From the NCBI GenBank assembly GCA_017471965.1, contig JAFURF010000035.1, positions 1-49,734 on the forward strand: a stretch of DNA of 49,734 nt. Direction: 5' to 3'. This DNA is from Bacteroidales bacterium. Lineage in GTDB: Bacteria > Bacteroidota > Bacteroidia > Bacteroidales > UBA932. The notes beneath the pieces are model-generated. The model was not told where the DNA came from, did no database searches, and saw only the letters and a list, made by a program, of their open reading frames with translations. The position numbers were made by a program, and so were the translations under genes. Within the stretch, counting starts at the first letter, position 1, and each line of letters starts with the position of its first letter. Shown piece by piece: positions 25,833 to 33,525 of the stretch.

Positions 25833-26716
25833 TATCTTTTCTTTCTTTTATCTGTTATCAGCGATTCGAACGGATGCTTAAGACCGTCACAGGCAGACAT
25901 CCTTCCTGCCGCAACTCCTACCAGAAGAGGAGCCTCGAAGTATACAGGAAGACGGTTCTCATCATCCGAAATCCATATCATCATGTCTTCTTCGCCCTTG
26001 AACACCTCGCCTTCAAGCAGTTTGGCGGCAAACTTTATCGTTCTCACGGTTCCCAGTCCTTTCACCTTAATGGTCTCCCTGCCATACAGGATGAAATACA
26101 CATTATAAACATCATCGTCTATCGCAAATGTCATCGGATAACGCCTGCCGGGCTCGACATTGTCTATATCCATGTTCCTTGCAAAAAAGAACAGGGCCGG
26201 CAGATCATATGTACATGGAGTCAGAGGGAGTTCCATGGAAGTCTGCCCACGCTTCGAGGTATATATGTCTGCAGCAATATGAGGCTCTGCAGCATCCCAT
26301 TCATAGAGGTACGTATTCCTTGCCTCGTAGCCGCCCTCATAAGTGTCTCTTGTAAACTTCAGCGGCTTCAGACCGTCACGTGTGAACCAGGACCTGAAAT
26401 CCTCCCTTACGCGGAAGATGCGGTCGAACATCCTGGTGGTCTGCCCCTTGACCGAGCAGCAGAAGGCCTCATGGCCATTGAATGTCAGAGAATCAAGAGA
26501 AACAGTTGCAGTGCCGACATCAGTATTGATCATTCCCCATCTGTAATGAAGGATGAAATTCATTGACTCGCCAGCCTGAAAAGCAAGTCCGTCTTCATCG
26601 ACTGTACGCACCGGCACACATGAAGTCCCTTTTAAATCAGCATTCTCCTGTGCATGCAACAGGCTTGCCGCCAGACATGTACACAGGAGAATGCATATTT
26701 CCTTCCACAATTTCAT
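25832..26716 (-). CDS. DUF3108 family exported protein
   Basis: 294 residues with a signal peptide (ILLCTCLAASLLHA). The mature protein begins with FQAGESMNFILHYRWGMINTDVGTATVSL and contains the family pattern FRVREDFRSWFTRDGLKPLKFTRDTYEGGY, a beta-rich fold of envelope proteins. Its role is not established. Only 3 bp separate it from dnaB upstream, and it overlaps rseC downstream, so it is co-transcribed with replication and redox genes. Confidence 0.82.
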   Translation of the reverse strand: MKLWKEICILLCTCLAASLLHAQENADLKGTSCVPVRTVDEDGLAFQAGESMNFILHYRWGMINTDVGTATVSLDSLTFNGHEAFCCSVKGQTTRMFDRIFRVREDFRSWFTRDGLKPLKFTRDTYEGGYEARNTYLYEWDAAEPHIAADIYTSKRGQTSMELPLTPCTYDLPALFFFARNMDIDNVEPGRRYPMTFAIDDDVYNVYFILYGRETIKVKGLGTVRTIKFAAKLLEGEVFKGEEDMMIWISDDENRLPVYFEAPLLVGVAAGRMSACDGLKHPFESLITDKRKKR

Positions 26717-26719
26717 TTA

Positions 26720-28204
26720 CTACATGAAATCATTGTTTGTACCAAAATCATCATTCATTGCAGAAGCATAGGACATATTGTCTGCCTGATTCACAAGGCT
26801 CTCGGATTCATCTACGAATCTCACCTCTTCCGCACGGAAGCGCATGTCTATATCGGCGATCGCACCGTTTCTGTGCTTGGCGATGATGATCTGTGTCCTT
26901 CCCACATCATCCGGATTGTCGGACAGTCCCTGATAGTCATACCTGTGGATGAAGATCACCATATCCGCATCCTGCTCGATTGATCCCGATTCACGCAGGT
27001 CACTGAGTTGAGGACGGCGGTTGCTGCCCTGACGGTTCTCAGACTGACGGGACAACTGCGACAGAGCAATGATAGGGACATTCATCTCCTTGGCTGTCGC
27101 CTTGAGGGTCCTGGAAATGGCAGCCACCTCCTGCTCACGCATTCCACGAAGTTCGGCAGGGCCCTGCATCAACTGAAGGTAGTCCACGACAATCAGTCTC
27201 ACGCCCTTCTGCTTGACCAGTTTCTTTACCTTGGAACGGAACTCCATCACCGGAAGCGAAGGAGTGTCATCGATATATATAGGGGCCTTGGCGAGTCTCT
27301 TCAACTGGATGTCGAGCTGCTCCCACTCCCAGTTCTCCAACTTGACACCTCCCTTGATCTTGTCAGCACTAAGTCGTGTCTCGGACACCATCATTCGCTT
27401 TACGAGTTGGATGGCAGGCATTTCAAGAGAGAAGAACGCCACCGGCATATTATGGTCCACTGCAGCATTACGGGCCAGATTGAGGACAAATGCGGTCTTT
27501 CCGACAGAAGGACGGGCCGCAAGGATGATAAGGTCCGAGGCCTGCCATCCGAGGGTGATCTTGTCCACTGAAGCAAAACCGGAAGGGACACCGCTCAGTC
27601 CGGAAGTGTTCTGAAGGCGCTGGATATCGTCCAGGGCATCATTGATGACCTTGCCGATTTCCTGCACATCCTTCTTCACATTGTTCTGGATGGCTGCAAA
27701 CACCTTTGTCTGAGCCATATCGATGAGATCATCCACGTTGGTCGCCTCATCATATGATGATTTCAGGATATCGTAGGAAGCCGTGATGAGTTCCCTCTGG
27801 ATACACTTCTGCTTCAGAATCCTGATGTAGTACTCTATGTGAGCCGCAGCACCGATCTTCTGGGAAAGCTGGACAAGAGCGACCGTCCCTCCCACAGTCT
27901 CAAGATTGCCTTTCTCCTTGAGTTTCTGTGAAACGGACAGAATGTCAAGAGCGACATGCTCGCTGACAAGCGAACGCATGGAGTCAAATATCATGCGATG
28001 CTTCTCGCTATAGAAGCAGTTGGACGAAAGTTCGTCCATAGCCTCATCGATACAGTTCGGCTCGATCAGAAGCGCTCCGAGGACAGCCTCTTCGACATCA
28101 AGAGCCTGAGGCGGTCTGTTTCCCATCTCAAGCCCTAGTGTATCCAGATTGACTGACGGATTCTTTCTTCTGGCCGAGGTCCTTTTCTTTCCCTCTTCCG
28201 CCAT
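26720..28204 (-). CDS. dnaB: Replicative DNA helicase DnaB
   Basis: 494 residues. N-terminal primase-interacting domain (about 25-130), linker, then the RecA-like motor with Walker A (AARPSVGKTAF), Walker B (RLIVVDYLQLM), and the conserved ALSQLSR and LRESGSIEQDADMVIFIHR motifs. It unwinds DNA at the replication fork as a hexamer. The C-terminal tail after the motor is short and acidic. No intein is visible. Lies in a long minus-strand run, 8 bp after the zinc-ribbon gene. Confidence 0.97.
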   Translation of the reverse strand: MAEEGKKRTSARRKNPSVNLDTLGLEMGNRPPQALDVEEAVLGALLIEPNCIDEAMDELSSNCFYSEKHRMIFDSMRSLVSEHVALDILSVSQKLKEKGNLETVGGTVALVQLSQKIGAAAHIEYYIRILKQKCIQRELITASYDILKSSYDEATNVDDLIDMAQTKVFAAIQNNVKKDVQEIGKVINDALDDIQRLQNTSGLSGVPSGFASVDKITLGWQASDLIILAARPSVGKTAFVLNLARNAAVDHNMPVAFFSLEMPAIQLVKRMMVSETRLSADKIKGGVKLENWEWEQLDIQLKRLAKAPIYIDDTPSLPVMEFRSKVKKLVKQKGVRLIVVDYLQLMQGPAELRGMREQEVAAISRTLKATAKEMNVPIIALSQLSRQSENRQGSNRRPQLSDLRESGSIEQDADMVIFIHRYDYQGLSDNPDDVGRTQIIIAKHRNGAIADIDMRFRAEEVRFVDESESLVNQADNMSYASAMNDDFGTNNDFM

Positions 28205-28212
28205 ATCCTTAA

Positions 28213-29022
28213 TTATTCGAAGTCAGGATTTACAAGGATCCTTCCGCAGTATTCGCAGATGATCATCTTCCTGTTGGATGCTATGTCGATAAGTCTCTGA
28301 GGCGCGATGGTATTGAAGCATCCTCCGCAAGAGTCGCTGTTGAACACAGATACCACAGCAAGGTGATTGTTGCTGCTGTGACGGATGTGCTCATACGCGC
28401 TCATTGTCCTGGCATCGATCTTGGCAGCACATGCATCCCTGTCGGCACGGAGTTTCTCCTCCTCTGCAGCAGTAGACTCGACGATGGTAGAAAGTTCTTC
28501 CTTCTTCGCCTTGAGGTCTTCTGTCCTCACTGCGATCTTTTCCTTAACGACTTCAAGGTCATTCTTCTTGTCGAATATGCGCTCCTTGGTCTCGGCGATA
28601 TGCTTTTCAGCAATCTGCCTGAGAAGGCCTACATTCTCTATCTCCTTGTTCAAAGAGTCATACTCACGGCTGTTTGCCACATTCTCAAGTTGAGACCTGT
28701 ATTTCTCGATCTGATCGTCGCACTCCGTGATGTTGTGCTTGTTCTCTGTAATGAACTTGTTGTACTCTTCGATCATCTCCGCAGTACGTGCAGCCTTTGC
28801 CTTGAGGTCTGCAATCTCGTTCTCCAGATTCTCAACCTCGACAGGGAGTTCGCCCCTGAGTTGAAGAATCTTGTCGATTGCAGTGTCTGCCTGCTGAAGC
28901 ACATAGAGGGTCTTCAGTTTCTCTGCGACACTAAGATCAGAATCTGCAAAACTCTTCTGAATGGATACGAAGGTTTCTCTCTGGTCGATCGGAGTCTCGA
29001 TCTTCTTTGTCTTTTTAGCCAT
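28213..29022 (-). CDS. Coiled-coil protein with C4 zinc ribbon (DUF164/CT398-like)
   Basis: 269 residues. Residues about 30-200 form a long antiparallel coiled coil rich in Glu and Lys; the C-terminus holds a zinc ribbon (CGGCFNTIAPQR...CEYCGRILV), four Cys in two CxxC pairs. This is the CT398/FlgZ-like layout of cytosolic proteins that bind partners, in some bacteria sigma-54 or the flagellar export machinery. No flagellar genes are present, so the partner is unknown. Five bp after nif3. Confidence 0.85.
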   Translation of the reverse strand: MAKKTKKIETPIDQRETFVSIQKSFADSDLSVAEKLKTLYVLQQADTAIDKILQLRGELPVEVENLENEIADLKAKAARTAEMIEEYNKFITENKHNITECDDQIEKYRSQLENVANSREYDSLNKEIENVGLLRQIAEKHIAETKERIFDKKNDLEVVKEKIAVRTEDLKAKKEELSTIVESTAAEEEKLRADRDACAAKIDARTMSAYEHIRHSSNNHLAVVSVFNSDSCGGCFNTIAPQRLIDIASNRKMIICEYCGRILVNPDFE

Positions 29023-29027
29023 ATCGC

Positions 29028-29810
29028 TTAAAAATAAAATATCGGGTTACTATATATATTCTGCGTAATGCGAACCGCAAAGTTAGGAAATTTTTTCCTT
29101 ATCAAAGAAAATAAAATGTCAACTATCTCTATTTCACTTTCATAATGGCCTATATCCATTATCATGAAGTCATCTCCGGTAAAGAAATTATGATAGGAAA
29201 TGTCACCGCTGAGGTAAAGTTGAGCCCCCGAACGCTTCGCTGCACCGATCAGAGACCCTCCCGAACCACCGCACATGGCAACTCTTGAAACAAGGCCGTC
29301 CAACGGTCTGGAAGCCCTCAGGACCTTGAGATTGAACCTTTCCTTGACGAGCCTTACCGCATCCTCGGAAGTGACAGGTGCCGGCAGGTCTCCTACCACT
29401 CCGAGCCCTGTACCTTCTCCATCTTCATCGAGGATGGTGACATTCTCAAGACCCAGTCTTGCAGCCATGGCGCCACTGACCCCGGCAATCACCTTGTCGG
29501 CACTTGTGTGAGCCGCATATATGCTGATGCCGGCCTTTATCGCCTTGATCACGGCAGCACCGACCTGATCCTCCGGCGAAATCTTCTTCAGTCCGGAAAA
29601 TATCAGAGGATGGTGCGTCACGATCATATCTGCACCGCACTCCACAGCCTCATCCACAAGTTCAGGAGTGCAGTCCAGACCTAAGAGGACAGAACTGACC
29701 GCCGCCTCAGGCGAACCTATGCACAAGCCGCTGTTGTCCCATCCTTCCTGAATTGAAAGCGGCGCAAACTCTTCGATTGCCGCCACCACGTCCTTTACCT
29801 TATACATCAT
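29028..29810 (-). CDS. Nif3-like dinuclear metal centre protein
   Basis: 260 residues, NIF3/YbgI family, forming a hexameric toroid with a two-metal site. Visible ligands: THHPLIF near 65, the AHTSAD segment near 98 (usually HTNLD), and GHYESE near 225. The C-terminus KKFPNFAVRITQNIYSNPIFYF fits the family's NPI end. Its biochemical role is unsettled (possibly GTP cyclohydrolase-like or a metal chaperone). The ATG overlaps the merR stop by four bases. Confidence 0.92.
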   Translation of the reverse strand: MMYKVKDVVAAIEEFAPLSIQEGWDNSGLCIGSPEAAVSSVLLGLDCTPELVDEAVECGADMIVTHHPLIFSGLKKISPEDQVGAAVIKAIKAGISIYAAHTSADKVIAGVSGAMAARLGLENVTILDEDGEGTGLGVVGDLPAPVTSEDAVRLVKERFNLKVLRASRPLDGLVSRVAMCGGSGGSLIGAAKRSGAQLYLSGDISYHNFFTGDDFMIMDIGHYESEIEIVDILFSLIRKKFPNFAVRITQNIYSNPIFYF

Positions 29811-30124
29811 AGATCATCACGGATTTCCAGAAGTTGCTGACGGATAGCCTTGAGAGTCTCAAGGACGCGGGCTTTGTTTATGACATCCTTCTTGTCTCCC
29901 TTAAGTCTCTTGGCAGCACCTTCAAGAGTCAGACCTTCGACCTTTACCAGCATGTGGATATGCTTGAAGGTCTCCAGATCTTCCTTTGTAAAAAGGCGGT
30001 TACCCTTTGCATTGCGCTTGGGCTTGATGAATTTCGGGAACTCGTTTGCCCAGAAACGCACAAGAGAGGTGCTTTCACCTAGAATCTCGGCAGTCTCGCC
30101 TACTGTGTACAAATACTTTTCCAT
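29807..30124 (-). CDS. MerR-family transcriptional regulator
   Basis: 105 residues. The N-terminal winged helix (YTVGETAEILGESTSLVRFWANEF...KRNAKGNRLFTKEDLETFKHI) is a MerR DNA-binding domain, followed by a short dimerisation helix (ETLKAIRQQLLEIRDDL) and no effector domain. This short form is common in Bacteroidota, where it sits beside M23 peptidase and alaS genes as here. Target and signal are unknown. Confidence 0.88.
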   Translation of the reverse strand: MEKYLYTVGETAEILGESTSLVRFWANEFPKFIKPKRNAKGNRLFTKEDLETFKHIHMLVKVEGLTLEGAAKRLKGDKKDVINKARVLETLKAIRQQLLEIRDDL

Positions 30125-30136
30125 ATATCTAGATCC

Positions 30137-30203
30137 TCACGTCGTTTTACTCTTCAGGATGACGGCAGTCACGTCGTTTTACTAACAGTCACGTCGTTTT
30201 ACT
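30137..30203. repeat. Three 15-bp direct repeats between merR and the M23 peptidase
   Basis: TCACGTCGTTTTACT occurs at 30137-30151, 30169-30183 and 30189-30203. The first and third are each followed by TCAGGATGAC. The block lies in the 97-bp gap between genes on the same strand, directly upstream of merR. Confidence 0.85.
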
Positions 30204-30221
30204 CCTCAGGATGACAAGTTG

Positions 30222-31172
30222 TCAATCCATAGACTGTCCTGTAGATACGGACATGATCATCATATTCACATATTCCTCCGGACTCACTGAGGCGAAGAAA
30301 TGGTTCACCGGATCCAAGACCAGAGTGTCCCTCAGGACCTCATAATGAAGGTGAGGGGCAAACGAATTACCTGACACTCCGACATAGCCGATCCGCGTAC
30401 CCTTCTTCAGAGAACGCCCCTTGCGGACTTCCACATCAGCAAGATGGGCATATCTGGTCACATATCCGTTACCATGGTCGATCTCCACCACATTTCCCAA
30501 TCCTTTCCTGGACCTGATGACATTGCGGACCACACCGTCTGCAGATGCATATACCGGTTCTCCTGATGGAGCGATGAGGTCCAACCCGTCATGCCTGATG
30601 CTTACTTTATAGAAAGGATTGATCTTGTCCCCCACAGAAGCACCTGTCTGAGCAAACGAAAAATTCTCAAGCGGGTTGGTCATCGGCGGCATCACGAAGC
30701 CTTCTGCCTGCACCATCTCCATCACCTTGCGGAAATTATCCTCCACCCTGGATGCCGACTCCTCCACCATCTCAAGTTTATCCGCAGAATACTTCACGAT
30801 ATCCTTGTCGGGAATGGAATCCAACCCTTCCAGAAACGACATGGAAGACATCGGGTCCATGCTTGGAGCAGAAGTATGGAATATCTCCTCATAGATCCTG
30901 TCATCCCTGGTCTGAAGACCGTCAACAACATCCGATACCAGACGCTCCTTACGGGCCAGTTCCGGATACTCGTTCTCATACATCCGGTTCTCCTGCTTCA
31001 GTTTCCTTTCCTCATCAGTACTGAATACCAGGGCGAATATTATATAATATAGTATCGCCATCGATACGGATGCGACAAAAAACATCAGTATCCTGCGTAT
31101 GACCGCCCACACTGATGTCTTCTTCTTCCTGAATCTTATGTCGTTGTCGTCGAATATGTAGTTGCTGCTCAT
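30222..31172 (-). CDS. M23 family peptidase, membrane-anchored
   Basis: 316 residues. A membrane helix near residues 25-50 is followed by a periplasmic coiled-coil-like region (55-150) and a LytM/M23 domain with zinc-site motifs HDGLD (residues about 193-197) and HLHYE, which appear intact. It should cleave, or regulate cleavage of, peptidoglycan cross-links. Its ATG overlaps the stop of the upstream M23 gene by four bases, so two related peptidases form a pair; paralogous by gene order and domain layout. Confidence 0.92.
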   Translation of the reverse strand: MSSNYIFDDNDIRFRKKKTSVWAVIRRILMFFVASVSMAILYYIIFALVFSTDEERKLKQENRMYENEYPELARKERLVSDVVDGLQTRDDRIYEEIFHTSAPSMDPMSSMSFLEGLDSIPDKDIVKYSADKLEMVEESASRVEDNFRKVMEMVQAEGFVMPPMTNPLENFSFAQTGASVGDKINPFYKVSIRHDGLDLIAPSGEPVYASADGVVRNVIRSRKGLGNVVEIDHGNGYVTRYAHLADVEVRKGRSLKKGTRIGYVGVSGNSFAPHLHYEVLRDTLVLDPVNHFFASVSPEEYVNMMIMSVSTGQSMD

Positions 31173-32191
31173 GAACGGCCTCCGACTTTTTTCCTATGCG
31201 ACGGATGCAGTGTCAGTTTCTCGGACATGTCTGCCGTATTCTGAACCATTGTCGAATATTCCTCAGGAGTGATCGTCAGGTCATAGTAGTTGCTCGGATT
31301 GACATGGCGGCCCTTGTAGATCACCTCATAGTGGAGGTGCGGTCCTGTAGATTTTCCGGAATTGCCGCTCTCTCCGATACATTCTCCCCTCTTGACCTTC
31401 ATCCCTTCCACAACTCCGATATTCTTGAGATGGGCATACCTCGTCTTGTATCCGAACCCGTGGTCGATGACTACGCTGTTACCGTAACCGAAGAATTCGA
31501 AACTTACGCTCTCCACCACACCGTCTCCAGTCGAATAGATCGGATTGCCCGGCTTCATGGCGAAGTCTACGCCTGTATGCAGTGCCGTACGGCCATAAAC
31601 AGGATCGACCCTATAGCCGAAACCGCTTGAAAGACGATATCTTGTAGGATCAGGATTGACAGGAGGGATGGCAGGGATGCATGACGCCATGTCACCCGCT
31701 CTCTTGGACAAAAGGGCGACCTCATCAAAAGACTTGCTTTGGACATATGTCTTCTTGGTGAGGACATCGAGCCTGACAGCGGTACTCTTGAGGAGACCGT
31801 TCTGATCCATGCCGTCGTAGTGCGCATACCTGTTCACACCACCGAATCCGGCATTCCTTACCTCGGCAGGAATCTCATTCATACCGAAAATGGACCTGTA
31901 TATGTCGTCATCCCTCATCTGGAGGGATGCCAATGCATCCTCATGAGCGTCCAACTGCCTGTTCATCACCTCCATCCTCGAACACCACTCGGCATTCTTC
32001 TTCTTCAGAAGAGCCGTCTTGGGAAGTTCAAGGCCAAGGACCGAAGTATAGAGCCAGAAATACACGACCGCAAGACCGAGACTCAACGCGAAAAGGATTG
32101 CGGATCTCAGTACCCTCGATCTTCTGGAGCGCTTCTTGACCTCATAGGTCAGCGTCCTGGTGTTGAAAATATACTTTTTACTTTTGGACAT
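31169..32191 (-). CDS. M23 family peptidase, membrane-anchored
   Basis: 340 residues from the ATG at 32191 (MSKSKKYIFNTRTLTYEVKK). The frame can be extended to a TTG at 32209, but that overlaps the promoter box. Membrane helix near 30-55, a coiled region, then the M23 domain with HTGVD and HLHYE, the complete zinc-binding set. Acts on peptidoglycan in the periplasm. First gene of a 14-gene minus-strand run, divergent from alaS as in other Bacteroidota, but here separated from it by a repeat block. Confidence 0.92.
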   Translation of the reverse strand: MSKSKKYIFNTRTLTYEVKKRSRRSRVLRSAILFALSLGLAVVYFWLYTSVLGLELPKTALLKKKNAEWCSRMEVMNRQLDAHEDALASLQMRDDDIYRSIFGMNEIPAEVRNAGFGGVNRYAHYDGMDQNGLLKSTAVRLDVLTKKTYVQSKSFDEVALLSKRAGDMASCIPAIPPVNPDPTRYRLSSGFGYRVDPVYGRTALHTGVDFAMKPGNPIYSTGDGVVESVSFEFFGYGNSVVIDHGFGYKTRYAHLKNIGVVEGMKVKRGECIGESGNSGKSTGPHLHYEVIYKGRHVNPSNYYDLTITPEEYSTMVQNTADMSEKLTLHPSHRKKVGGRS

Positions 32192-32198
32192 ACGGGCG

Positions 32199-32206
32199 CA
32201 AAGATA
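32199..32206 (-). promoter_or_regulatory. -7 box TATCTTTG of the M23 peptidase gene, nearly leaderless
   Basis: The box on the minus strand ends only 7 bp before the ATG at 32191. With initiation a few bases after the box, the transcript would have about 0-5 nt before the start codon. Confidence 0.55.
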
Positions 32207-32426
32207 CAAAAAGTCATTGAATTACAATATAAAAAAAATAATTATTGATTATTGGCCCCTATTTAACTTTCCGGAAAGGTCAACAACATATGGCGAAGTG
32301 ATTTTCCGGTAATTATTTGGCATTCCCTCCCATCCAATGTACATTTGCGGGCCTGCCTCGACAACAGCGGGAACATTGACATCCAGTCAAAGGCTAAAAG
32401 GCAGGGGTTATGTATTCGGTTACTTA

Positions 32427-32549
32427 ATTCAGTTCAACACCTGTGTCACTTTCTGCCCGAAAACTGTCACAGGTATGGCTAAAATGGTCGTTTTACCCGG
32501 GTTTGGGGAACACCTGTGACAGTTTTGAACGATTTTCTGACACAGGTGT
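32427..32549 (+). repeat. 123-bp nested-palindrome repeat, copy 1
   Basis: Identical to 33245-33367 at 119 of 123 positions without gaps. Outer arms ACACCTGTGTCA and TGACACAGGTGT are perfectly complementary; inner arms ACTGTCACAGGT and ACCTGTGACAGT likewise. The arms share the core ACCTGTG/CACAGGT, so the element can also fold as two separate hairpins. Confidence 0.92.
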
Positions 32550-32600
32550 GTCTCAGGTGGCACCAAGCCACCAATCGGAAAAATCATCATATCACACTAC

Positions 32601-32710
32601 ACCCTGAATGACAACAAAGGGTACCGAGGATTACAGCAAAGGGCACCCTGAATGACAGTGAAGGGTACCCAGGATAACAACAAAGGGTACCCGGGATTAC
32701 AGCAAAGTGA
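32601..32710 (+). repeat. Five tandem 22-bp repeats
   Basis: Units at 32601, 32623, 32645, 32667 and 32689, each exactly 22 bp, consensus ACCC(g/t)(g)GATnACAnCAAAGGG(T/C). They alternate between two subtypes (ACCCTGAATGACA and ACC(C/G)nGGATTACA), hinting at a 44-bp higher-order unit. No spacers, so not a CRISPR array. Confidence 0.88.
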
Positions 32711-32801
32711 CACTCCGGATGGCAAGGCACATTGTTCGTTCAAGTACACCTTGCAGAGAGAAAAACCACCAAAAAAGTTGTCCATGGTCTCTAGAGACCG
32801 G

Positions 32802-32876
32802 AACGGGCGGCGAGGGAGCGGAGCATTTCCCTATGCTCCTGCGGAGCGACCCGCCGTCCGTCCCGGTCTTCCGCAC
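32802..32876. repeat. GC-rich imperfect hairpin
   Basis: Outer arms near 32805-32825 (ACCGGAACGGGCGGCG) and 32854-32875 (CCCGCCGTCCGTCCCGGTCT) enclose an inner stem GGAGCAT/ATGCTCC and the small hairpin GCTCC-TGC-GGAGC. Its GC content differs sharply from the AT-rich sequences around it; possibly a diverged relative of the double-hairpin elements. Confidence 0.65.
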
Positions 32877-32880
32877 AGGA

Positions 32881-32966
32881 GATGGCAGGCGCCATCTGTA
32901 CGATGACAGGCACCATCTGCACGATGACAGACCCATCTGTCTGTACGATGACAGGTCCATCTGTAC
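32881..32966 (+). repeat. Four tandem 20-24-bp repeats
   Basis: Units at 32881-32901, 32902-32922, 32923-32946 and 32947-32966 with consensus GATGACAGGCnCCATCTGTAC; the third carries an internal CTGT duplication. Each unit contains GATG and CCATC as short inverted ends. Confidence 0.85.
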
Positions 32967-32991
32967 AAGAGACAATGACATCCATCAACAG

Positions 32992-33114
32992 AGTTACGAT
33001 CAAAAAATCAGTGCATTTTTCGTTTGCAACCCGCATTTCCCTCGGAATTGTCATAAAAACCGTCCTTTTTCATGGTTTGGATCAAAAAAAACAACTGATT
33101 TTTTGATCGTAACT
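32992..33114. mobile_element. MITE-like 123-bp sequence with perfect 21-bp inverted ends
   Basis: Arms 32992-33012 and 33094-33114 are exact reverse complements over 21 bp (core GATCAAAAAATC), enclosing 81 non-coding bp. No transposase gene is present. No convincing target-site duplication is visible, so mobility is inferred only from the terminal inverted repeats. Confidence 0.6.
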
Positions 33115-33244
33115 AAAAACTGCTGCACCACCCGACAGTCAGCTTCCACCAAAACCGCACCACCCGGCCAAAGTCATCTCCGGAAAACCTTTGCTCATGA
33201 CAATCACTGGAACAACATCGGGAACAAGGGAAAGCACCCTGTCG

Positions 33245-33367
33245 ATTCTGTTCAACACCTGTGTCACTTTCTGCCCGAAAACTGTCACAGGTATGGCTAA
33301 AATGGTCGTTTTACCCGGGTTTGGGGAACACCTGTGACAGTTTTGAATGATTTTTTGTCACAGGTGT
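33245..33367 (+). repeat. 123-bp nested-palindrome repeat, copy 2
   Basis: Same orientation as copy 1. Four substitutions, three of them in the right arm region, leave one mismatch in the outer stem. The two copies bracket the 695 bp of other repeats. Confidence 0.92.
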
Positions 33368-33457
33368 AGACACAGAGTCCTATAGGAGCATGGATGTGCA
33401 GATAACAGGCACATATGAATTCAGTTTTTCAAATTTTCAGTTTACCGAAAAAATATG

Positions 33458-33465
33458 TATTTTTG
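33458..33465 (+). promoter_or_regulatory. -7 box TATTTTTG of alaS
   Basis: TATTTTTG fits TAnnTTTG and lies 60 bp before the ATG at 33526. No clean -33 element is seen. Confidence 0.5.
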
Positions 33466-33525
33466 CAGGTTATTATGCGGTTAAGCGCCTTGACCGCTCT
33501 AAATCGAAAATAAAAGAAACAGCAT

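Larger units (their letters stand above)
32192..33525. other. 1.3-kb non-coding repeat block between M23 gene and alaS
   Basis: No convincing gene. Open frames here (the longest 32707-33300, plus) run through tandem repeats and lack family resemblance. Contents in order: 123-bp repeat copy 1, five 22-bp tandem units, a GC-rich hairpin, four 20-24-bp tandem units, a 123-bp sequence with 21-bp inverted ends, 123-bp repeat copy 2, and the alaS promoter. The stretches 32210-32426 and 33115-33244 show nothing I can name. Confidence 0.85.

Noticed and set aside
29078-29085. TAACTTTG box on the minus strand as an internal promoter for the zinc-ribbon gene
   Set aside because: It lies in conserved nif3 codons (NFAV), so the match is explained by coding sequence; kept only as a weak possibility.
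32601-32966. CRISPR array
   Set aside because: The repeat units are directly adjacent without unique spacers, and no cas genes are present.
32707-33300. 197-residue open frame in the repeat block
   Set aside because: It runs through the hairpin, the tandem units and both inverted arms of the MITE-like unit; composition follows the repeats and no family pattern is visible.
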